Below are positions 19,923 through 27,376 of a stretch of 64,000 nucleotides of DNA, piece after piece. The stretch covers positions 331,861-395,860 of the forward strand of contig NZ_JAEFCB010000002.1 of the NCBI RefSeq assembly GCF_016405905.1, in the 5' to 3' direction. Under the pieces are notes generated by a model that saw only the letters and a program-made list of their open reading frames with translations, did not search any database and was not told the origin of the DNA. Source of the stretch: Variovorax sp. IB41. GTDB lineage: Bacteria; Pseudomonadota; Gammaproteobacteria; Burkholderiales; Burkholderiaceae_C. The translations under genes and the position numbers were made by a program. Each line of letters begins with the position of its first letter. The first letter of the stretch is position 1.

Positions 19923-19933
19923 TCCGCTATAAT
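19904..19933 (+). promoter_or_regulatory. Promoter of tRNA-Ser
   Basis: A perfect -10 hexamer TATAAT at 19928-19933 lies 18 bases before the mature tRNA 5' end. A -35-like TTCAAA at 19904-19909 is 18 bases upstream of the -10 (4 of 6 consensus matches). A stable-RNA promoter here is very likely. Confidence 0.75.
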
Positions 19934-19951
19934 CGCAGGCTCGACAGCACC

Positions 19952-20041
19952 GGAGAGGTGGCAGAGTGGTCGAATGTACCTGACTCGAAATCAGGCGTAC
20001 TAGCGATAGTACCGAGGGTTCGAATCCCTCCCTCTCCTCCA
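19952..20041 (+). tRNA. tRNA-Ser (anticodon CGA)
   Basis: 90-base class II tRNA with a long variable arm. Acceptor stem GGAGAGG pairs with CCTCTCC. The anticodon stem CCTGA...TCAGG encloses the loop CTCGAAA, giving anticodon CGA (decodes UCG). The variable arm CGTACTAGCGATAGTACC forms its own stem. The T loop is GGTTCGAATCC, and CCA is encoded. The base at the discriminator position (20038) is T, whereas serine tRNAs of well-studied bacteria have G there. Confidence 0.95.
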
Positions 20042-20047
20042 ATAAAC

Positions 20048-20070
20048 AAGCGCCCCCTGGGCGCTTTTTT
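20048..20070 (+). terminator. Rho-independent terminator of tRNA-Ser
   Basis: Perfect 8-bp stem AAGCGCCC/GGGCGCTT with a CCT loop and a run of T residues, 6 bases after the encoded CCA. Confidence 0.92.
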
Positions 20071-20099
20071 ATTGCCTGTTCACAGGTGCGGCGGCCCGC

Positions 20100-20525
20100 T
20101 CAGCAGCGGCCCTTCTTCGCCTGTCCCGGCGGGCAGTGGTAGCCGTCGTCGTGGCCATGGTGCCGGTCGTGGCGCTCGTAGCGATCATCGCGATGGCGCC
20201 TGTCGCGGCGTTCCGCACGGCGCCAGTCGCCATCCCTCCAGCGCCAGCCGCCATCGGCGCGCACCCATTGGCCCGGCGCATAGGCGTAGTCCGGACGCGC
20301 GGCCACGAAGTAGCCCGGGCGCCAGGCGTAGGCGCGTTCGTTCCATTGCCAGCGTCCCGGCACCCAGACCTGCCCGGAGCGGGGGCGCGGCAGGCTTTCA
20401 TAGCGCGGGGCAGGCGGGGGCAGCTGGACGATGCCGGGCACGTTGATGTTGACGGACACCTGCGCCAGTGAAGGCAAGGTCGTTGCGGCCATCGTGGCGG
20501 CCAGCAGGATGTGCGTGATCCTCAT
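20100..20525 (-). CDS. Secreted YXWGXW-repeat-like protein
   Basis: 141-residue exported protein. A Sec signal peptide (MRITHILLAATMAATTLPSLAQ, cleavage near residue 21) is followed by a Pro-rich linker. Tandem aromatic repeats typical of YXWGXW proteins come next: VWVPGRWQWNERAYAWRPGYF, YAPGQWVRADGGWRWRDGDW (about residues 50-100). A strongly charged His/Arg/Asp tail (residues 105-130, HDRHHGHDD) could bind metal; two Cys lie near the C-terminus. The function of the family is not established; it is common in beta-proteobacterial envelopes. Confidence 0.8.
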   Translation of the reverse strand: MRITHILLAATMAATTLPSLAQVSVNINVPGIVQLPPPAPRYESLPRPRSGQVWVPGRWQWNERAYAWRPGYFVAARPDYAYAPGQWVRADGGWRWRDGDWRRAERRDRRHRDDRYERHDRHHGHDDGYHCPPGQAKKGRC

Positions 20526-20629
20526 GAGAGTCCCGTTTTGTTATGACTGGACCTTCACAACGCAGCGGGGCGAAAAACGAAGACAGGGATGTCCCTCGAC
20601 CCAAGCAGCCGGGGGCGGCGTCTGCCGGA

Positions 20630-21415
20630 CTAAGGCGCGGGCCCGGCGACGATGTCTGGCATCTGCGCGGTGCGCGCCTGGATCGTAGCCCGTGGCTGCC
20701 GCGCTGTCGGTGCCGCCTCCGCATGCGCGGCGCCCTCGATCACGTCGAGCCTGTACCCGAAGCTGCGCAGCGCCACCAGCATGAAGCCATTGGACGGCCG
20801 CAGGTCCAGCTTGGCCCGCACGCGCGACAGGTGCGTGTCGAGCGAGCGCGAATGCACTTCGAAGTCGGCCCCCCAGATCTCTTCGTAGAGGTGCTCCCGC
20901 GACAGCAGGCGCCCGATGTTCCGGAAGAGAAACAGCGCCAGGTCGTACTCGCGGTGCCGCAGTTCGACGCGCCGGCCGCGGACCTTGACGGTGCGCCATG
21001 CCGGAAGAAACTGGTAGGGCCCGAAGACCAGTTGGGGCTCGTGCAGCGCGGGATAGGAGCGGCGAAGCAGTCCACCGATGCGCGCTTCGAGTTCGGCGCC
21101 GGAGATGGGCGCGATCAGGAAATCGTCGGCACCGGCATGAAGGCTCATCGCCATGTCCGCGGCGTCGGCCCTGGGGGTCATGAAAAGAATCGGAAGGCGG
21201 TTGGCGGCGGCGCGCCGTATCGTCTTCACCAGCGCCGGGCTGTCGATGCCCGGCAGGCGCCAGTGGAAGATCAACAGATCGAAACGCTGCGCCTGCATCG
21301 CCTGCAGGAGCGCGGTTCCGTCCGTGTATTCATGGCACTCGTGTCCGAGGCTCGTTGCGGTGTGACAGACCAGCCGCAGCCGATCCCGCTCGTTGTCGAG
21401 TATTGCTATGCGCAT
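20630..21415 (-). CDS. OmpR-type response regulator with a degenerate receiver domain
   Basis: 261-residue protein: receiver-like domain (residues 1-115), then a winged-helix DNA-binding domain (about 130-225; ELRHREYDLALFLFRN, then SRSLDTHLSRVRAKL). In the receiver the phospho-acceptor Asp is replaced by His51 (LLIFHWRLPG) and the conserved Lys by Ala102 (DDFLIAPI). Asp7 and Glu9 remain at the acidic pocket and Thr80 is kept. It therefore should not work by ordinary Asp phosphorylation. A Pro/Ala/Arg-rich tail of about 35 residues follows the DNA-binding domain. No kinase gene is adjacent. The 206-base region upstream of it shows no recognisable gene. Confidence 0.88.
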   Translation of the reverse strand: MRIAILDNERDRLRLVCHTATSLGHECHEYTDGTALLQAMQAQRFDLLIFHWRLPGIDSPALVKTIRRAAANRLPILFMTPRADAADMAMSLHAGADDFLIAPISGAELEARIGGLLRRSYPALHEPQLVFGPYQFLPAWRTVKVRGRRVELRHREYDLALFLFRNIGRLLSREHLYEEIWGADFEVHSRSLDTHLSRVRAKLDLRPSNGFMLVALRSFGYRLDVIEGAAHAEAAPTARQPRATIQARTAQMPDIVAGPAP

Positions 21416-21621
21416 TCCATCCCCTTGCTTTCACGCGGCGCCTCGCGGAGCCGTAGCCCATCTTGGACGAAGCAGCGCATGCCGGCAATGCTTTGGCGCG
21501 TAAAAGAGAGCAATAGCCGCGCTGAGGCCGCGAATTGGTCGATGTTGTCGACCGTATGGAACGCGATTCCATCGGAGGCCTGGCAAGGCCCTTGCAGGCC
21601 TTGCCGCGGCGTCCTCAAAGC

Positions 21622-22023
21622 TCAGAGCCAGTTGCCGCTCTGCGGCATCTGGACCTTTTCAGCCGGGTCGTCGCTGGTGACGAACGAGCCGATCACGATG
21701 CTCAGTAGCGAGATGAAGATGCTCGCGAAGAGCGCGGTCCAGAAGCCCGAGACCCGGAAGCCCTTCACCAGCCCGGCCACCAGCAGGATCATCAGCGCAT
21801 TGATGACCAGCAGGAAGAGCCCGAAGGTCACCAGCGTCAGCGGCAGCGTGAGCACGATGAGCAGCGGCTTCACGATCGCGTTGGCCAGCCCGAGCAGCAG
21901 CGCCGACACCACCAGCGCCCCGGTGCTGTCGAACCTGAGTCCGCGGAACAGGAGGCTGGCCACCCAGAGCGAGACGCCGGTGATGGCCCAGTGGACGAGG
22001 AAGGGGGTGATGTTGTTCAGCAT
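21622..22023 (-). CDS. Small integral membrane protein, phage-holin-like / YvlD family
   Basis: 133-residue protein with four hydrophobic helices: ITPFLVHWAITGVSLWVASLLF; ALVVSALLLGLANAIVKP; LIVLTLPLTLVTFGLFLLVINALMILL; and FWTALFASIFISLLSIVIGSFV. This is the pattern of the 'phage holin family IV'/YvlD group, which in most bacteria is not part of a phage. The polar C-terminus follows. ATG 22023 overlaps the end of the degraded VOC gene on the same strand. Function unknown; an envelope-stress role is known for some relatives. Confidence 0.8.
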   Translation of the reverse strand: MLNNITPFLVHWAITGVSLWVASLLFRGLRFDSTGALVVSALLLGLANAIVKPLLIVLTLPLTLVTFGLFLLVINALMILLVAGLVKGFRVSGFWTALFASIFISLLSIVIGSFVTSDDPAEKVQMPQSGNWL

Positions 22024-22248
22024 GTCGGTGGCGTGTCGGGTGAGGTGTCGGGTGGGGTGTGGCAGCACACGCAGAGTTTGTTGCCGTCCGGATCGCGGAA
22101 GCAGGCGCCATGGTAGTCCGCGTGGTGGTGGAGCATCGGTCCTGGCGGACCATCGCAGGTGCCGCCGTCGCAGCTCGCCCATGAGCGCCGTGTAGCGACC
22201 GAAGGCGCGCTCGAAGTCGCTCACGCCGACGAAAACATGGGGCAGCAC
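22017..22248 (-). pseudogene. VOC-family (glyoxalase/bleomycin-resistance-like) protein, internally deleted and frameshifted
   Basis: Starting at GTG 22248, the first 26 residues (LPHVFVGVSDFERAFGRYTA...) match the N-terminus of small VOC-domain proteins. The frame then runs into meaningless Arg/Pro-rich sequence. In the +1 frame, the typical C-terminus reappears (HADYHGACFRDPDGNKLCVC), ending at the TGA that overlaps the next gene's start. The middle of a roughly 130-residue protein, about 50-70 residues, is missing. So an internal deletion joined the two ends out of frame. Confidence 0.75.
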
Positions 22249-22424
22249 GCGGGTGGGTTCCTTCTTGTTCGGTGAATCCCCGGATCTCTGCGGATTATGG
22301 CGATCGATCTTCTGCGGTTACCTTGGGAAACAATGGCTGGCGGCCCGTTAATATCGCCATCTCTCGGTGCCTCTGCATGGGGCCCATCTTCAATGGCCGG
22401 ACAAGAACAAGGGGCCTGCGCCAT

Positions 22425-23840
22425 ATGGCCAATCCGTCGATCGCGAGCTTGACACCGGCACCGGCCTCGGCCGACGAGGCCGAATCGTGGGTGCGCGGCG
22501 AACTCATCCGCAGCCTGATGCGCTCCGCGCGCGGCTCCTACATCGTGTCCGCGGCGCTCATGCCGGCCATGGTGGGCCTGAACTGGGCCTACGTGCCGCG
22601 CTGGGAGTTGCTCACGTGGCTCCTGGCCGGCTTCATCGCCACGGCCTGCCGCGCCTGGGGGGCGCGCGTCTACGCGGTGCGCTACGCCGGCCGCAGCTCG
22701 GTGGCGCAGCAGCAGTTCACCGAACGCTACGGCTTCATCTGGAGCACCAGTGCGGTGGTGTGGGGGCTGTCGATCCTGCTGTTCTTCGAGCGCACGCCGC
22801 AGGTCAACCAGTTCATGAGTTGGCTGATCGTGGCCGGGGTGGGCACCTTTCCGCTCAACGGGCTCGCGCTGCATCCGCCGCTGCTCAAGCGCTACGTCAA
22901 CACGCTGTTCATCACGATGCTGGGCGCGGTGCTGCTGCGCCTGATCACCATCAACCTGCACCAGCCGCAGTTCCAGTACGGCTACCTGATGCCGATCCTG
23001 CCGATCCTGCACTGGTTCCTGCTGCTGCGGGCGGGGCGCCACATCCACGAGACAGCGCGCAACAGCCTGGAGCTCTTGTTCCACAACCACATCCTGATCA
23101 AGTCGCTCACGCAGCAGCGGCAGGCGGCGGTCTCGGCGGTGGCGATGAAGAACCGGTTCCTGGCCAGCGCCGCGCACGACATGCGCCAGCCGGTGCTCGC
23201 ACTGTCGCTCTACGCAGACTGGCTGCGCAACGAGCCCGAGCTGGTGCTCGAGCTGGCGCCCAAGATCGTGCGTGCCACGCACGCGGTGAATGCGCTGTTC
23301 GATTCGATGTTCGACCTCGCGCGCATCGATTCGGGCCAGGTGCGGCTGCACATCGAGCGCGTCGACATCTCCGAGCTGCTGCACGACCTCGAATTGCAGT
23401 ACCGCCCAGTGGCCGAAAGCCGCGGCCTGGACTTTCGCGTGCATGTGGCCGAGGGCTCGTTCCTCACCGACCCGATCCGCGTGCGCCGCATGATCGGCAA
23501 CCTGCTGGCCAACGCCATCAAGTACACGACCGAAGGCGGCGTGCTGCTGGCCGCGCGGCAGACGCGCGACGGCATGCGCGTGGAGGTGTGGGACACGGGC
23601 ATCGGCATCGCGCCCGAGCACCTGCGCGATGTGTTCCTGGAGTTCTACAAGGTGGCCGACCACGCCGGCACGTCCGACGGCTTCGGCCTCGGCCTGGCCA
23701 TCGTGGCACGGCTCTCGCACGTGTTGGGGCACCCGATCAGTGTGCGCTCGCGGCTGGGCAGCGGCAGCGTGTTCCGCGTGGCGCTGCACGACGCCGACGA
23801 AGCCGTGGCCCAGGCGCGCGTGAGCGCCTCGGGCGGCTGA
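22425..23840 (+). CDS. Membrane sensor histidine kinase
   Basis: 471-residue kinase. About six hydrophobic helices lie in residues 35-205, with no obvious periplasmic sensor domain, followed by a dimerisation/phospho-acceptor segment with SAAHDMRQPVLALSLYADWL (His near 255), where DMRQP replaces the usual ELRTP. The ATPase domain then has N box LLANAIKYTTEG, G1 WDTGIGIAPEH and G2 GFGLGLAIVARLSH. ATG 22425 (MANPSIAS) is favoured; an in-frame ATG at 22377 is possible. Convergent with a NarL-type response regulator gene, a probable partner. Confidence 0.9.
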   Translation: MANPSIASLTPAPASADEAESWVRGELIRSLMRSARGSYIVSAALMPAMVGLNWAYVPRWELLTWLLAGFIATACRAWGARVYAVRYAGRSSVAQQQFTERYGFIWSTSAVVWGLSILLFFERTPQVNQFMSWLIVAGVGTFPLNGLALHPPLLKRYVNTLFITMLGAVLLRLITINLHQPQFQYGYLMPILPILHWFLLLRAGRHIHETARNSLELLFHNHILIKSLTQQRQAAVSAVAMKNRFLASAAHDMRQPVLALSLYADWLRNEPELVLELAPKIVRATHAVNALFDSMFDLARIDSGQVRLHIERVDISELLHDLELQYRPVAESRGLDFRVHVAEGSFLTDPIRVRRMIGNLLANAIKYTTEGGVLLAARQTRDGMRVEVWDTGIGIAPEHLRDVFLEFYKVADHAGTSDGFGLGLAIVARLSHVLGHPISVRSRLGSGSVFRVALHDADEAVAQARVSASGG

Positions 23841-23844
23841 GCCG

Positions 23845-23870
23845 AAAAAAAACCGCGCACAAAGGCGCGG
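23845..23870 (-). terminator. Rho-independent terminator downstream of the NarL-type regulator
   Basis: Read on the minus strand: 6-bp stem CCGCGC/GCGCGG with a CTTTGT loop, followed by eight T residues. It lies after repeat B copy 1 and ends transcription of the response-regulator gene before it reaches the kinase gene. Confidence 0.82.
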
Positions 23871-23878
23871 GTCCGTTC

Positions 23879-23970
23879 GAGGAACACCGCGGAACCGGCT
23901 CTGCCGGGCCGCAGGTGTTGCCCCCGGTGGGGGGGTGGCGAAGCGACACGAAGTGCGCGCAGCCTGGGGG
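23879..23970 (-). repeat. Repeat B, copy 1
   Basis: Minus-strand copy of a roughly 90-base element with CGCACTTCGTGTCGCT, a C-run/G-run hairpin, CGGCCCGGCAGAGCCGG and TTCCGCGGTGTTCC. It starts 10 bases after the stop codon of the response-regulator gene, in the same orientation as that gene. Compared with the other two copies it shows several substitutions around the first hairpin. Confidence 0.85.
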
Positions 23971-23979
23971 CGAGCCTGT

Positions 23980-24576
23980 TCAGCCCGAGAGCAATCCGTT
24001 GGTGCGGGCGTAGTGCAGCGCCTGCGTGCGGCTCTTCACTCCGAGCCGACGGAACAGGCGCCACAGGTGAACCTTCACCGTGTGCTCGCTGATTTCCAGG
24101 TCGGTCGCAATGTCGCGATTGCTCATGCCCTTGTCGAGCATGGCGATCAGCTGCGTCTGGCGCTTGGAGAGCTTGCTGCTCGCCAGCGGTGGCTCGTCGG
24201 CCTCTTCGGAGCCCGCCATCAGCAGGCCGCGCAGGGCGGCTGCCAACTCATTGGAGCTGGCCGACTTCTCGATGTAGGTGTCGGCGCCCGCTTCGATGCA
24301 GGCGTCTTCCATGTCCGCGGCCGGTGCCGCCGAATACACGGCGATCGGCACGTTGGGGTAGACCTGCTTGACCGCGATCACGCCCGATACGCCATTCGTG
24401 TCCGGAAGCTTCAGGTCCAGGCAAAAGAGGGTAGGCGCGCCACGCTGCTGCACCGAGCTTGCGAGCTTGTCGAGCCGCTCGAGCTCGACGATGTTCTCGG
24501 CGGGTCGCAGGCGTCGCAACACCATCACGATCGCGTCGCGCATCAGGGGGTGGTCGTCGATGACATAAATGCTCAT
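23980..24576 (-). CDS. NarL/LuxR-type response regulator
   Basis: 198-residue regulator. Receiver domain residues 1-120 with acidic pocket DDH, phospho-acceptor Asp in FCLDLKLPD (near 54) and Lys in TYIEKSAS (near 104). LuxR helix-turn-helix at residues 135-195 (LSKRQTQLIAMLDKGMSNRD, then SEHTVKVHLWRLFRRLGV). AAGGAAG lies 6 bases before ATG 24576. It faces the membrane histidine kinase end-to-end, and is its likely partner. Its 3' end carries repeat B and a terminator. Confidence 0.92.
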   Translation of the reverse strand: MSIYVIDDHPLMRDAIVMVLRRLRPAENIVELERLDKLASSVQQRGAPTLFCLDLKLPDTNGVSGVIAVKQVYPNVPIAVYSAAPAADMEDACIEAGADTYIEKSASSNELAAALRGLLMAGSEEADEPPLASSKLSKRQTQLIAMLDKGMSNRDIATDLEISEHTVKVHLWRLFRRLGVKSRTQALHYARTNGLLSG

Positions 24577-24651
24577 GTTTTCTTCCTTTGTGATCGCACC
24601 GTCTTCTCTCGTCTCGCTCACCGGCGGATAAGCCGATGGGCCCTTGCCGGT

Positions 24652-25992
24652 TCAACTGCCATCTGTCGTGGTCGTTGCTTCCGCCAATGCCTCCAGCGCC
24701 TCTGTCACGGCGCGTGTTTGTTCTGTGTCGATGGGCTCCAACTGCTCGGCCAACGCGGCCAACGCGGCCAGCGCCGCACCGCGCTCGGCCTGCAAGACCG
24801 CGATGGTACGGCCGGCTTCCTGCGGCGAGGCGAATCCACGGCTCTGCAGCAGGGTTTCGCCGCGCGCATCGAGCAGCTTGAAATAGAAAAGTCCGTCGCC
24901 GCGCTCGCGGTACTGCTTGAAGCTGGGCTTGGCGACCTTGGCCGCCTTGGCGCTGCCCTTGTCGCGGCCCGCCGCGAGGTTGCGCAGGCCCACCGCGTGG
25001 CGCAGACGCGTCATGAAGGGCTGCGACAGCGCGCTGGCCTTCTCCGCGCCGATGAGGAGGATGCGCTCGATCTCCGCCGGCTCGCTCATCAGTGCCTCGT
25101 AGCGCTTTCGCAGCGGCGCCACTTCGACTTCGATGCGCTCGAACAGCAGTTGCTTGGCGTCGCCCCAGCCGATGCCGTCGGCGTAGGCCTTGCGCAGCAT
25201 CTGGGTCTCGTCGGCGTCGGCGAAGGCCTGGTAGATCTGGAAGAGTGCGGAGCCCTCGGTCTCCTTGGGCTCGCCGGGCGCGCGCGAGTCGGTCACGATG
25301 CTGGCGATCTGCTTTTGCAGGTAGGCGCGCGACGCGAACAGCGGGATCGTGTTGCCGTAGCTCTTGCTCATCTTGCGGCCGTCCAGGCCGGGCAGGGTGG
25401 CGACGGCATCGTCGATCTCGGCCTCGGGCAGCGTGAAGTGCTCGCCGTACTGGTGGTTGAAGCGCTGTGCCATGTCGCGCGCCATCTCTATGTGCTGCAC
25501 CTGGTCGCGGCCCACGGGCACCTTGTGGGCGTTGAACATCAGGATGTCCGCGCCCATCAGCACCGGGTACATGAAGAGGCCGGCCGTCACGTCGGCGTCG
25601 GGGTCCTCGCCCTTGGCGATGTTCTTGTCCAGCTGCGCCTTGTAGGCATGCGCGCGGTTGAGCACGCCCTTGCCGGTGACGCAGGTGAGGAACCAGGTGA
25701 GCTCGGGAATCGCGGCGATGTCCGACTGGCGGTAGAAGGTCACGCGCTCCGGGTCGAGCCCGCAGGCCAGCCAGCTCGCGGCGATCTCCAGCGTGGAGCG
25801 CTGGATCAGCGCCGGGTCCTGCACCTTGATGAGCGCGTGGTAGTCGGCCAGGAAGAAGAAGCTCTCGACACCGGGCGCGACGCTCTGCCGCACCGAGTGG
25901 CGGATCGAGCCGACGTAGTTGCCGAGGTGGGGCGTGCCCGACGGGGTGATCCCGGTCAGGACGCGCAGGGGAGCGGAAGAAGACGAGGCCAT
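24652..25992 (-). CDS. trpS: Tryptophanyl-tRNA synthetase with C-terminal extension
   Basis: 446-residue class I synthetase. The HIGH-type motif is TPSGTPHLGNYVGS (near residue 16), and KMSKSYGN is near residue 208. Catalytic core and anticodon-binding helices end near residue 335, the normal length of bacterial TrpRS. About 105 extra residues follow: a basic Ala/Lys linker (GSAKAAKVAKPSFKQYRERG), a short domain reading FYFKLLDARGETLLQSRGFA that resembles DUF1508/YegP-type units, then a Glu/Ala-rich tail. Last gene of the run rnm - DMT - yciO - M50 - trpS. Confidence 0.93.
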   Translation of the reverse strand: MASSSSAPLRVLTGITPSGTPHLGNYVGSIRHSVRQSVAPGVESFFFLADYHALIKVQDPALIQRSTLEIAASWLACGLDPERVTFYRQSDIAAIPELTWFLTCVTGKGVLNRAHAYKAQLDKNIAKGEDPDADVTAGLFMYPVLMGADILMFNAHKVPVGRDQVQHIEMARDMAQRFNHQYGEHFTLPEAEIDDAVATLPGLDGRKMSKSYGNTIPLFASRAYLQKQIASIVTDSRAPGEPKETEGSALFQIYQAFADADETQMLRKAYADGIGWGDAKQLLFERIEVEVAPLRKRYEALMSEPAEIERILLIGAEKASALSQPFMTRLRHAVGLRNLAAGRDKGSAKAAKVAKPSFKQYRERGDGLFYFKLLDARGETLLQSRGFASPQEAGRTIAVLQAERGAALAALAALAEQLEPIDTEQTRAVTEALEALAEATTTTDGS

Positions 25993-26004
25993 GGAACGAC
26001 AGAC

Positions 26005-26676
26005 TTAGAGCAGCAATGCCTTGAGCGGCGTGATGAGCAGATTGATGACGAAGTAGCCGACGTCCATCAGCGGGCGCAGCCAGAAGGTGCTGACGACACC
26101 GGCGAGCACGAGCGCCATCACGATGAAGAACCCATAGGGCTCGATGCGCGCGAGGAAATTCTGTGCGGGCCCGCTGGGCAGCAGCCCGGCCAGCACGCGC
26201 CCGCCGTCGAGCGGGGGCAGCGGAAACAGGTTGAAGGCCCACATCACGAGGTTGACCAGCACGCCGCCCTGCGCCATCTTGATGAAAAACGTTTCATCGA
26301 CGCCGGCCGCGACCAGCGCCACCAGCACGAGCGCCCAGAGGATGGCCTGGATGAAGTTCGACACCGGCCCCGCGAGCGCCACCCAGATCATGTCGCGCTT
26401 GGGATGGCGCAGCCGCCCGAAGTTCACCGGCACCGGCTTGGCATAGCCGAAGAGGAACGCGCCCGAGGTCGCGAAGTACAGCATCAACGGCATCAGGATG
26501 GTCCCGATGGGGTCGATGTGCTTCATCGGATTGAGGGTGACCCGGCCCATCGACTCGGCGGTGTTGTCGCCGAAGTGGCGAGCCACATAGCCGTGGGCCG
26601 CCTCGTGCACGGTAATCGCGAAGATCACGGGCAGTGCGTAGATCAGGACGGTCTGTATGAGATTGGAAATATCCAC
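26005..26676 (-). CDS. Site-2 protease family (M50) membrane metalloprotease
   Basis: 223-residue integral membrane protein. Zinc motif HEAAH at residues 24-28 inside the first helix. Second motif NLFPLPPLDGGR near residue 150 supplies the third ligand Asp. Between them is a GPVSNFIQ segment. No PDZ domain, so it belongs to the short SREBP/S2P-like 'YwhC' subgroup rather than RseP. Co-oriented between yciO and trpS with gaps of 12 and 47 bases. Substrate unknown. Confidence 0.9.
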   Translation of the reverse strand: MDISNLIQTVLIYALPVIFAITVHEAAHGYVARHFGDNTAESMGRVTLNPMKHIDPIGTILMPLMLYFATSGAFLFGYAKPVPVNFGRLRHPKRDMIWVALAGPVSNFIQAILWALVLVALVAAGVDETFFIKMAQGGVLVNLVMWAFNLFPLPPLDGGRVLAGLLPSGPAQNFLARIEPYGFFIVMALVLAGVVSTFWLRPLMDVGYFVINLLITPLKALLL

Positions 26677-26723
26677 TGGGCGATTGTGTCAGACGAGCAT
26701 TAGTTATCGGTTCCAACTTCTTT

Positions 26724-27359
26724 CTACAGACCGAGCACCGCGAGCGTCCCGCGTCCCTGCCGCACCACGACCGGATCGTCGCCCGTGCCCATGGGCGTGA
26801 GGTCCACCACGGTGGTCGGCTGCGACGGGCAGGCGCCCGCATCGATGACCGCGCCGATCTGCTTTTCGAAGCGTTCGCGAATAGTTTGCGCATCGTTCAG
26901 CGCCTCGGTTTCGCCGGGCGCGATCAGCGTGGTGGCCAGGAGCGGCGCGCCGTGCAGCGCGAGCAGCTCCAGCAGCACCTTGTGATCGGGTACGCGGAGG
27001 CCAATGGTCTTGCGCTGCGGATGGCTCACGCGGCGCGGCACTTCCTTGGTGGCTTCGAGCAGAAAGGTGTAGGGGCCGGGCGTCGCGGCCTTCAGCAAGC
27101 GGTATTGTTTGTTGTCGACGCGCGCGTAGTTGGCCAGCTCGCTCAGGTCGCGGCACAAGAGGGTCAGGTGGTGCTTCTCGTCGACCTGGCGGATGCGGCG
27201 CAGCTGGTCGACCGCGTCCTTGTCGTCCAGGTGGCAGGCCAGCGCGTAGCTGGAGTCGGTGGGCACCGCCACGATCTCGCCGCGCGCGAGCAGCGTGGCG
27301 GCCTGCTTGAGCAATCGCTGCTGCGGGTTCTCGGGGTGGACTTCGAAGTACTGGGCCAT
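26724..27359 (-). CDS. yciO: YciO-type protein of the Sua5/YrdC family
   Basis: 211-residue protein matching E. coli YciO from end to end (YFEVHPENPQQRLLKQA at the N-terminus, KEVPRRVSHPQRKTIGLRVP mid-protein, PTTVVDLT near the C-terminus). The YrdC fold binds ATP/threonine-carbamoyl-AMP. True TsaC/Sua5 enzymes make t6A-modified tRNA, but YciO itself has little of that activity in E. coli, so the role is open. The rnm-yciO neighbourhood is also found in E. coli; here a transporter gene lies between. Confidence 0.9.
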   Translation of the reverse strand: MAQYFEVHPENPQQRLLKQAATLLARGEIVAVPTDSSYALACHLDDKDAVDQLRRIRQVDEKHHLTLLCRDLSELANYARVDNKQYRLLKAATPGPYTFLLEATKEVPRRVSHPQRKTIGLRVPDHKVLLELLALHGAPLLATTLIAPGETEALNDAQTIRERFEKQIGAVIDAGACPSQPTTVVDLTPMGTGDDPVVVRQGRGTLAVLGL

Positions 27360-27376
27360 AGAGCTGTCTCCTCTGA

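Noticed and set aside
21622..22023. Possible prophage remnant suggested by the holin-like membrane protein
   Set aside because: No other phage genes, no endolysin and no att-like repeats nearby; the family is common as a chromosomal membrane protein.
23935..26703. 922-codon plus-strand open frame over the NarL regulator, trpS and M50 genes
   Set aside because: His/Gln/Arg-rich mirror frame; the minus-strand genes have clear motifs and good start sites.
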